A stretch of 64,000 bases of DNA, taken from NCBI GenBank assembly GCA_947259925.1, contig CAMYOG010000030.1, forward strand, positions 1 through 64,000, written 5' to 3'. The position numbers and the translations under genes are program-made. The notes under the pieces were generated by a model, which made no database searches, had not been told where the DNA came from, and saw nothing but the letters and a program-made list of their open reading frames with translations. The DNA is from Thermoanaerobaculia bacterium. GTDB taxonomy: Bacteria; Acidobacteriota; Thermoanaerobaculia; Multivoradales; JAHEKO01. Shown here piece by piece: positions 13,166 to 19,694 of the stretch (position 1 is its first letter; each line of letters begins with the position of its first letter).

Positions 13166-14161
13166 ATGGCGCCCGGCGAGGTGATCAGCCCCGACGTCGA
13201 GAGCATTGTCTCCTCGATCGAGATTCTCGGCCAGTCGAGCTATCGCATCGACAGCGACCTTCGGGAGATCGGATCGGAGCTTCCCCTGGTCAACGCGCTC
13301 GCCACCGACATCTATCAGCGGCTCTTCACGCGCCTGGAGGTGCCGCCGGAGCGGGAGATCGATGAAGAGGCCAGACGCGGGCATCAGCGTCGCATCGCTG
13401 CGGCGAACAGCTGCCGCGGGACCTGGCAGTCCGGATGGCGAATCGTCGGCGAGCGGGCGACCGGCGAGATCCAGGTCGAGAGATGGGGCGTGACTTTCAC
13501 CCTCGCCGCCCGCGAGGTGCGGGTCGGGGACCAGGGGCCGGTGCTGGGGCAGAGCTGCCGGGTCCGCGTACCCGGCGAGATGAGGGCGCTGGCCCCCGAC
13601 TACTACCTGGCTCTCGGCGACGCCGAGAGCGCGGAGGTCGACGACCGGCACTTCCTGGCTCGCCTCTACTGGCACCTGCGGGCCGAGGCGGCGGCCCCCT
13701 GGATCGAGGTCGTCACCAAGCGCCTCAATCAAGCCGAGATTCCGTTCCGGCTCAAGGTGCTGCGATTCCCGGAGCACTATCGTCGTGCCGACGCCGGAGT
13801 CCTTGTCCTCGAGCCGCGGCACTACGACGTGGCCGCGCCCGCCATCGAGGCCGCGTACCGGCGAGTGCGAGCGGAGCTGCGGACGGCGACACCGCTCATG
13901 ACGGCTCGCCTGGCTCCCGGCCTGGCGGTCGCCGAAGGACCGGCGGACGGCCGGAGCTTCGGCGAGCTGCGCTGTGATCTGATCGCCCAGGCCCTGGTCG
14001 AAGCCGGTGACAACGGTCCTCGGGACCGCAAGAAGCGGTCCGAGAGTGTCGCGGCTGCTTTCCGAGACTCCGGGCTCGACCCGCTGAACCCGCACCTGGC
14101 CCCTCGGTCCGTGTCGTGCTACCAACCGCTGGTCGGTGCGAATGGTAGAGTGTTGACTTGA
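13166..14161 (+). CDS. HopA1 effector-family protein, putative RiPP phospho-lyase
   Basis: A 331-residue protein that I recognise as the T3SS-effector HopA1 family by the middle/C-terminal pattern: FLARLYWHLRAEAAAPWIE, then LNQAEIPFRLKVLRFPEHY and RRADAGVLVLEPRHYD. In bacteria without type III secretion this family pairs with an APH-type kinase in thioviridamide-like and class V lanthipeptide clusters and is thought to eliminate phosphate from phospho-Ser/Thr. Here it follows such a kinase by six bases (GGGCGG before ATG may be the RBS) and its stop overlaps the next gene (TTGA), so the genes are one transcription unit. Family assignment rests on motif recall. An HMM search would settle it. 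Confidence 0.8.
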   Translation: MAPGEVISPDVESIVSSIEILGQSSYRIDSDLREIGSELPLVNALATDIYQRLFTRLEVPPEREIDEEARRGHQRRIAAANSCRGTWQSGWRIVGERATGEIQVERWGVTFTLAAREVRVGDQGPVLGQSCRVRVPGEMRALAPDYYLALGDAESAEVDDRHFLARLYWHLRAEAAAPWIEVVTKRLNQAEIPFRLKVLRFPEHYRRADAGVLVLEPRHYDVAAPAIEAAYRRVRAELRTATPLMTARLAPGLAVAEGPADGRSFGELRCDLIAQALVEAGDNGPRDRKKRSESVAAAFRDSGLDPLNPHLAPRSVSCYQPLVGANGRVLT

Positions 14162-14991
14162 TTACTCAGATTGGCCTGGAGCTCGGAAAGGGCAGCCGTC
14201 TGGTGCGCTTCACGGCCTCTCTGGTCACCGCCGTCTTGATGCTCTCGACTACGGCGATCCGGGCAGTCGAACCTGAGGAGTGTCTCGAGCCTGAGGGCGG
14301 CGAACGCGCTCGCTTTCTCGAAGTCAAGGTCCGTGGGCAAGAGGCGGACGTCTGGTGCTGGGCGGCCGTCACCGAAATGGTCATCGAGTACAGCATGGCC
14401 AGCGCGACCTCGAGCCAACTGACCGCTTGGGCTCAGGACTTCCGCGAGCGGGAGATCAGCAAGCGCGTCCCTACGCTTCCGCTTGCGGATCTTCTGATCG
14501 ACTGTGCCAAAGAGGGTTGTTCGGGCAAGATCGAACAGTGCCACGTGGTTTCCCTGGAGGCCAACAAGACTCGCGACAGCCCGATCGACTGCTGCCAGCC
14601 ACCGAGGTGGTGGACAAGGGCCCACTTCCGCGGCGCCTGCGTTAGGGGTAGCTATCCCGACTTCAAGACCTGGGGCCTCAAGTTCGAAAAGGGAACACAG
14701 GAAGAACCGATCTCTTTTGACTGCTTGAAGAAGGAGATCGCCAAGGATAGGCCGGTCGCCTTCGCCTGGAGGTTCGGGAAAAATCGGTTGGAGGGCCACA
14801 TCATGCTGGCCACCGGCTACGTTGAGACTGCGTCCGTGAACAAACCCAACCGCTGGGTCCTGGTCAACGATCCCGAGCCGCCGCACAACGGTGACCAGCT
14901 GCTGATTCCCTACGACGTCTTTGCTGAAGGCGCCCCCGGCCGTCGCTATTATCTCGACTACCACGGACTCGAGCTCAAGACGAAGCCCTAG
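14158..14991 (+). CDS. Exported papain-like (C39/C70-type) cysteine peptidase
   Basis: A 277-residue protein with an N-terminal Sec-type signal (h-region FTASLVTAVLMLSTTAI, likely cut near A36). Catalytic positions are visible: oxyanion Gln61 and Cys67 in GQEADVWCWAAVTEM, His214 in EGHIMLATGY and Asn237/Asp238 in LVNDPEP. The WCWAA motif is typical of C39-like and AvrRpt2-like (C70) peptidases. A Cys-rich insertion (C116, C121, C128, C145, C146, C161) suggests disulfides outside the cytoplasm. The start is TTG overlapping the HopA1-family stop, so it is translationally coupled. I infer a role in trimming the exported peptide. A general extracellular protease is the alternative. Confidence 0.8.
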   Translation: MITQIGLELGKGSRLVRFTASLVTAVLMLSTTAIRAVEPEECLEPEGGERARFLEVKVRGQEADVWCWAAVTEMVIEYSMASATSSQLTAWAQDFREREISKRVPTLPLADLLIDCAKEGCSGKIEQCHVVSLEANKTRDSPIDCCQPPRWWTRAHFRGACVRGSYPDFKTWGLKFEKGTQEEPISFDCLKKEIAKDRPVAFAWRFGKNRLEGHIMLATGYVETASVNKPNRWVLVNDPEPPHNGDQLLIPYDVFAEGAPGRRYYLDYHGLELKTKP

Positions 14992-15002
14992 GCAATGGGA
15001 TC

Positions 15003-15836
15003 TTGACGGCTCGACTCCCGGTCCTCACGCTCGCCGCGGCGCTCCTGCTGGCGGCCCCGACGAGCGCCAGGAAAAGGAAGGTCGTTAAGTTCGGCGACCA
15101 GCTGGACGAAGTCTGCGCCTTCTGGACAGATCCCTTGAAAGGCAGCGCGGTTAGGGATCTGGAGGGCGCGGAGGCGCGAGCCGACCAGGGCATCGGGGTG
15201 CTCCGGGAGGTCGCGGACAGCAACCGCAAGATGGCAGACAAGCTGGGCGCGTGGTCAGGCGACGGCTCCAATCTGAATCTGAAACGCGGCCCGGCGCTGC
15301 CAGTGGCAGAGCTCTCTCGACCCAGCGTCGAGGGGTTCTACAAGAAGAAGAAGAGGCGCAAACGCGACTGGAGTGGCCTAGCCAAGACGCTGAAAAAGAG
15401 GTCCGAGCTCATCTATCTCGTGCTGGCCGATTCCGGCACCTTGGTTTCGGCGGTGACCCTCGGCTGGGAGGATGAGCGCTGGGAGATCTCGAGCATTGGC
15501 CGGAGGAGCTTGGTCACCAGCCTCAAAACGGCTGGCTCGGAGTGCCGGGGCGGCGAGGCCGGCGACGAGCCGAGCTTTCTGCTGCGGACGCCGGGCTTCT
15601 ACCAGGTCTTCCTGGCTTTTTGCGGCCCCGGGAGTGGCAAGCGCGCTCTCGAGCTGTGCCCGCTCTACGACGACCCGGCGCCCGAGTACAAAGACGGAAG
15701 TTCCAAGTGGTACTCACGGACTAAGCGGTTCAAGGCCAACAAGGCCATCTCCTTCGGCAAGATGCTGGACGTGCTCGGCCCCCGAGCGGTGGGCGAAAAG
15801 TACCAGAGCCCGTTCGAGCCGGGCGAAGACAACTGA
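15003..15836 (+). CDS. Exported protein of unknown function next to the peptidase
   Basis: A 277-residue product with a clear signal peptide (VLTLAAALLLAAPTSA) and no recognised domain. It contains a very basic patch (YKKKKRRKRDWSGLAKTLKK) around residues 114-133 and four Cys in the C-terminal half. The start is TTG, 11 bases after the peptidase stop, so it is probably co-transcribed with it. It could be a partner, inhibitor or immunity protein for the upstream locus; nothing in the sequence decides between these. Confidence 0.7.
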   Translation: MTARLPVLTLAAALLLAAPTSARKRKVVKFGDQLDEVCAFWTDPLKGSAVRDLEGAEARADQGIGVLREVADSNRKMADKLGAWSGDGSNLNLKRGPALPVAELSRPSVEGFYKKKKRRKRDWSGLAKTLKKRSELIYLVLADSGTLVSAVTLGWEDERWEISSIGRRSLVTSLKTAGSECRGGEAGDEPSFLLRTPGFYQVFLAFCGPGSGKRALELCPLYDDPAPEYKDGSSKWYSRTKRFKANKAISFGKMLDVLGPRAVGEKYQSPFEPGEDN

Positions 15837-15958
15837 GCCGTCGGCGCCGCCGGCTAACCAAATCCGCTGCCGACGCTAAGTGACTCGCTCAAGCCGACCG
15901 CCTTCAACGGCGGGCAGCCGATCGAGCAGACTCGCTTCTCGATCGTCTTCAAAAACCC

Positions 15959-15996
15959 TCTCGGGGTGCTGTCACTCGGGGTGCCACTCGGGGTGC
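15959..15996 (+). repeat. 12-base tandem repeat, about 2.7 copies
   Basis: Two exact adjacent copies of CACTCGGGGTGC (15973-15984 and 15985-15996) follow a degenerate copy (CTCTCGGGGTGCTGT) ending at 15972. It lies in the decayed intergenic stretch and probably arose by slippage. Confidence 0.7.
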
Positions 15997-16009
15997 CATC
16001 TTCTTCGAA

Positions 16010-16024
16010 CTCGGACCCTGTCGG
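16010..16024 (+). repeat. Second copy of the 15-base motif seen at 7526-7540
   Basis: Exact CTCGGACCCTGTCGG, followed here by TCAAAGCG rather than CGCCGTAG, so only the 15-mer core is shared. It is non-coding. Confidence 0.45.
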
Positions 16025-16149
16025 TCAAAGCGATTGGGTGCCGGCAGCCATCTGACGGCTCAAGAGGATGGCGGCTGCTTCGGCTGCGGCCCTTCTCACA
16101 GAATGGGGTTCAGACCGCCGAGCTCCTCACCTCGCGGGCTGCGCAACGG

Positions 16150-16239
16150 CTATTCCTGATCGACCCAGGTGTTGATGGACATCGTCTCCGTCAGGCTGTC
16201 GCGGAGTGACCGCGCGCGGGAAAAGCGGTGACGGGTCAC
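16150..16239 (-). CDS. Doubtful 29-residue reading frame
   Basis: GTG at 16239 follows AAGGGA, a plausible Shine-Dalgarno, and gives a 29-residue basic peptide ending SINTWVDQE. A similar ending, SNSWVDRE then stop, occurs without a start codon on the minus strand at 50128-50155. The resemblance suggests both are 3' ends of decayed members of one family rather than functional peptides. No homolog is recognised. Confidence 0.2.
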   Translation of the reverse strand: MTRHRFSRARSLRDSLTETMSINTWVDQE

Positions 16240-16318
16240 TCCCTTCGAAAGGCATCGGAGCGGAAACGCTCCCGTGGTCTAGAATCCAGGTAGACCCGAT
16301 CGATGAGGGCCGGCGACC

Positions 16319-16783
16319 ATGGCCGAGACGCGTGATCTGCCTGAGTTCGAGTTCGATGCCGACGAGCTCATCCTGCGGCACGATCTGACCATCCAGGGGA
16401 CCGTCGAATCGGTGACACCGACGGTCGAGTGGGTCATGGAGGAGATTCGGGGTATGGAGTGCGCCGTGGGCAAGGAGTTCGAGATAGAGCTGGCGTTGCA
16501 GGAGGCGCTGGCCAACGCGGTGGTGCACGGCTGCGAGCAGGATCCCTGCAAGGAGATCCAGATCTCTGTCGGCTGCGACAAGCAGCGCGGCGTTCTCATC
16601 GTGGTGCGGGATCCAGGGGGCGGCTTCGATCCCGACCAGCTGCCCAGTCCGGTTGTCGGTGAAGCGATCTTCGAAGACCATGGCCGCGGGATCTTCCTGA
16701 TCAACCGGCTGATGGACGAAGTGGCCTTCCACAAGCGCGGGGCGGAGATTCGAATGCGCAAGCGAGGGTCAGGCGCCCAATAG
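16319..16783 (+). CDS. RsbW/SpoIIAB-like anti-sigma ATPase
   Basis: A 154-residue GHKL-fold ATPase without a dimerisation domain. The N-box is ELALQEALANAVVHG, the G1 box VVRDPGGGFDP and the G2 box GRGIFLINRLMDEV, the order found in serine-kinase anti-sigma factors. Such proteins bind a sigma factor and phosphorylate an STAS anti-anti-sigma partner; neither partner gene is adjacent, so its target is unknown. ATG follows a weak GC-rich RBS. Confidence 0.85.
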   Translation: MAETRDLPEFEFDADELILRHDLTIQGTVESVTPTVEWVMEEIRGMECAVGKEFEIELALQEALANAVVHGCEQDPCKEIQISVGCDKQRGVLIVVRDPGGGFDPDQLPSPVVGEAIFEDHGRGIFLINRLMDEVAFHKRGAEIRMRKRGSGAQ

Positions 16784-16836
16784 ATGCTCGATCTCCAGAG
16801 GACCGGGCGCGGAATAGGGGATCAGGTCAGTCCATC

Positions 16837-17655
16837 GTGAGCATCAGTTCCTCGATTCGACGCCATCCTCTCCTCAGTTACTTTCTCCTGGCGTACCTGA
16901 TCTCGTGGGGAGGCAGCTTCGCGATCGGGGGACCGAAGTTCCTCAGCGGGCAGGAGCTCGGGCCCGAAGATTGGATGAGCATGGGTCCGCTCGTTCTGGC
17001 CGGTCCCTTCCTGGCGGGCCTGGGTATGACCTGGCTCGTCGATGGCAAGAGAGGGCTTCGTGAGCTCTTCTCGCGGATGCGTGAGTGGCGAGTCGGGCCA
17101 GGCTGGTACGCGGCGGCGCTACTCGTTTTCCCCGTGCTCATCCTGGGGGTCCTCGGGTCGCTCACCGCCCTCGTCTCTTCGGGATTCGCGCCCGGCTTCC
17201 TGGCGTTCGGCATCCTCGGTGGGCTGCTCGCCGGCTTCCTCGAAGAGATCGGGTGGATGGGATTCGCCTTCCCGCGGATGAAGAGAAGATTCGGCGTCTG
17301 GCGGGCAACCATCTACCTGGCGCTCCTGCACGGCGTGTGGCACGCCCTGCCCGGTTACCTGGGGGAGTCTGCGACCTATGGCGTCTACTGGCTGCCGCGC
17401 TTTGTCGCCATGTGGCTCGTGGCGATGGCCGCCATGCGGGTGCTTCTGGTCTGGGTCTATTCCAACACCGGGAGCTTGCTGCTCGCCCAGCTCACGCATG
17501 CGAGCTCGACCGGGTTCCTGATCATCCTGGATCCCGGCGTCTCGCCGGCGCACGGGACCCTGTGGTACGCGGTGTACGCCGTCGTCTTGTGGATTCCCGC
17601 CGCGATCGTCATCTGGAAGTTCGGACCAGACCTGAGGCGACAAGCGGCTGATTGA
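16837..17655 (+). CDS. CPBP-family intramembrane metalloprotease
   Basis: A 272-residue polytopic membrane protein with about seven hydrophobic segments. Motif 1 is EEIGWMGFAFPRM (Glu-Glu as in EExxxR, with Met/Gly in place of Arg), motif 2 LLHGVWHAL, and the third region NTGSLLLAQLTHASS has a conserved His. These match the Abi/CPBP (CAAX protease and bacteriocin-processing) family. A bacteriocin self-immunity role is known for some members. The start is GTG 54 bases after the upstream gene. Its substrate is unknown. Confidence 0.85.
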   Translation: MSISSSIRRHPLLSYFLLAYLISWGGSFAIGGPKFLSGQELGPEDWMSMGPLVLAGPFLAGLGMTWLVDGKRGLRELFSRMREWRVGPGWYAAALLVFPVLILGVLGSLTALVSSGFAPGFLAFGILGGLLAGFLEEIGWMGFAFPRMKRRFGVWRATIYLALLHGVWHALPGYLGESATYGVYWLPRFVAMWLVAMAAMRVLLVWVYSNTGSLLLAQLTHASSTGFLIILDPGVSPAHGTLWYAVYAVVLWIPAAIVIWKFGPDLRRQAAD

Positions 17656-17723
17656 CCTGCGCGTCGAAAGGGCCCGGACAGAGTGCTGCGCGGACTCGCG
17701 GAGTACGTCAGCAGGGCAACGCG

Positions 17724-18356
17724 CTACCGCTTTCGAGCGACGACCCGAAAGATCGGTAGCGTGCGCTCGGGGGCCTCAGACTCGAGGATCTCGAGTCCCT
17801 CGTGCAGGATCAGGTCCTCCACGTCGGCGGTACTGAACTTCCATAGATGGGAAAGGGGCAGGACCCTGCTGACGAGCGATAGCAGCATCCTGAGTAGGAC
17901 ACCAGCCTCCGCCACGCAGGGCGTGGAAGAGATCATGAGCCCCCCGGGCTTCAGTAGCTCGGAAGCACGCTGCACGGCCGGTCGCGCATCCTCCAACAGA
18001 TGGAGAATGTTGAAGGCCAGGACCACGTCGTAGGACTCTCGCCGCAGGCTGTCGTCGAAGATCGTCTTCTGCGCGAAGTGCACGTTCGCCACTTCACTCT
18101 CGCGGGCCCGTTGCTTTCCGATCTCGATCATCCTTTCTGAGGTATCAATCGCGTGCACCTCCGTCACATCGGCCGCGATCTTGAGTGCTACGACGCCCGG
18201 CCCGCATGCGTAGTCCAGGACCGTGTCGCCCGGGTCGAGGTACTTCGCAATCCGTTCGACGGCCTGAGTGTAGTTCTCGTCCCGATGAACCTGCCTGTCG
18301 TACCGCCTGGCGATCCAGTCCCAGAACCGGTCTGCCTTGTTGTCGCGCTGCTTCAC
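17724..18356 (-). CDS. Class I SAM-dependent methyltransferase
   Basis: A 210-residue methyltransferase with SAM motif I VLDYACGPGVVALKIA, an acidic residue ending beta-2 (VHAIDTSERMIE), motif IV SYDVVLAFNILHLL and the post-motif LLKPGGLMISSTP. The length and closing region resemble small UbiE/Methyltransf_11 enzymes acting on small molecules. It is transcribed with, and downstream of, the SIR2-like gene with 79 bases between them. The substrate cannot be told. Confidence 0.85.
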   Translation of the reverse strand: MKQRDNKADRFWDWIARRYDRQVHRDENYTQAVERIAKYLDPGDTVLDYACGPGVVALKIAADVTEVHAIDTSERMIEIGKQRARESEVANVHFAQKTIFDDSLRRESYDVVLAFNILHLLEDARPAVQRASELLKPGGLMISSTPCVAEAGVLLRMLLSLVSRVLPLSHLWKFSTADVEDLILHEGLEILESEAPERTLPIFRVVARKR

Positions 18357-18435
18357 GCTCTGCTCTCGACGGCAGGTGTCCGAGGCTGGCAGTTGGCTGG
18401 CCGGCGAGGGCCGAGACTCGCTGCCTCGCGGGCTG

Positions 18436-19302
18436 CTAGCGGCCGCTCCTCACCACGTCGAGGGCCTTGCCGTAGAACTTGAGCCAGGCTCCGCGCGAGA
18501 CCTGCAGCTGCCGCAGCCTGACCCCGTTGCCCTTGAGCAGCTGCAGCCGCGATCGGATCTCGTTGGCGAGGAACTTCGGATAGAGGTAGGTCACCGTGTT
18601 GCGGATCGGATAGTCCGACTGCGATTGCATTCGCGCCCGGTAGGTGATGAGCCACCAGAGGTGGATCTCCGTGTAATCGAGGGTCAGCCCGACGATGTAG
18701 AGGTTGCGATTGAAGAAGAAGTCCAGCCAGCTCACCCCATCGCTCGCCAGCCGGTCCCGTTTGATTCGATCGCGTAGCGGATCCACCTTGCGCGTCGATG
18801 CTCCCTTGAACATGTAGGTGCGCATGCTCTCGAGGTAGTCCGCGTAGTGGCTGTAGCCCAGCAAGATTGAATCTGCCCGGTCGCGCTCGCCGTGGATGTG
18901 CCAGATGTTCAGTTCGGGATAGGACTTGCGCCGGAACAGGCTGTACTTGGTTTCGGTGACGTCGACCGCGGTGGGGTTGGTCTGCCAGCAGTCCTCGACG
19001 TTGTAGTCGTAGTTGGTGGTCAGGACATCCGTGGTACCGAGGTCCTTGATCCGCGGGTGGAGGCTGCTCGACTTGATCTGCTCCACGAGCTTCGCGAGGT
19101 TGGCCTTGACGTCGGATTCGTCGATTCCGATATCGAATGCAGTCTGCACGATCTCCTCGTAGAGAAGAGGGAAGGGCTTGCCCTTGATCCCGAGCGATTG
19201 TGGAAGGTTCAGCTCGTCGATCAGATCCCTGATCAGGTCTTCCCACGAGTAGTTCTTGTACAGCCGGTTCAGGCCGTTGCCGAGGAGCAGCGCTTTCTCC
19301 AT
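18436..19302 (-). CDS. SIR2-like domain protein
   Basis: A 288-residue protein built almost entirely from a SIR2-like NAD-binding fold. The N-terminal loop is LLLGNGLNRLY (residues 5-15), the Asn-containing motif TTNYD is at 95-99, and the His motif WHIHGE at 134-139. Residues matching the catalytic Asn (N97) and His (H137) are therefore kept, so NAD hydrolysis is plausible. Stand-alone and fused SIR2 domains are common effectors in phage-defence systems; no sensor gene is adjacent apart from the methyltransferase. Start: ATG 19302 preceded by GGGGGGA; a longer reading to 19347 lacks an RBS. Confidence 0.8.
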   Translation of the reverse strand: MEKALLLGNGLNRLYKNYSWEDLIRDLIDELNLPQSLGIKGKPFPLLYEEIVQTAFDIGIDESDVKANLAKLVEQIKSSSLHPRIKDLGTTDVLTTNYDYNVEDCWQTNPTAVDVTETKYSLFRRKSYPELNIWHIHGERDRADSILLGYSHYADYLESMRTYMFKGASTRKVDPLRDRIKRDRLASDGVSWLDFFFNRNLYIVGLTLDYTEIHLWWLITYRARMQSQSDYPIRNTVTYLYPKFLANEIRSRLQLLKGNGVRLRQLQVSRGAWLKFYGKALDVVRSGR

Positions 19303-19540
19303 CACAGTCCCCCCGCTGGTGATGCAATGCCCGGCGCCGGGCTGCATCGGTCGTGGCGAGCCACCGGTGAGTTCATTTCAGCGAAGCTTGAGCCAATGCT
19401 AGAAGCCGTCGGGGCGCGAGTCAAACGCCCGGCAGTCGGCGCACCGAGGCCGGTGTGGCCGCTCGTTCGCTGATAAGGTGACCGCGAGCCTTATCTAAAG
19501 GACGCCGTCGAGGTGGTCGGGCTCGGTGGGAGAAGAGAGT

Positions 19541-19628
<88 letters not shown>

Positions 19629-19694
19629 ATGGGTCGCTTCGGGATCGTGGTGCCGAAGCGGGTAGAGAAGGCAGTCTAGAAAGAGTCAGCTGAC

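Larger units (their letters stand above)
15837..16318. other. Intergenic stretch with repeats and coding-like debris
   Basis: No convincing gene spans these 482 bases. Bases 15883-15978 read on the + strand as SLKPTAFNGGQPIEQTRFSI followed by VFKNPLGV, which looks like a piece of a secreted protein but has no start and soon runs into a repeat and a stop. A 12-base tandem repeat, the shared 15-mer and a very short minus-strand reading lie further on and are listed separately. I take the region to be remnants of deleted genes. Confidence 0.4.

Noticed and set aside
12260..14125. 621-codon open frame on the minus strand
   Set aside because: It is antisense to the kinase and HopA1-family genes, which have clear motifs, and its composition (Arg/Gly/Pro/Asp) is that of a codon shadow in GC-rich DNA.
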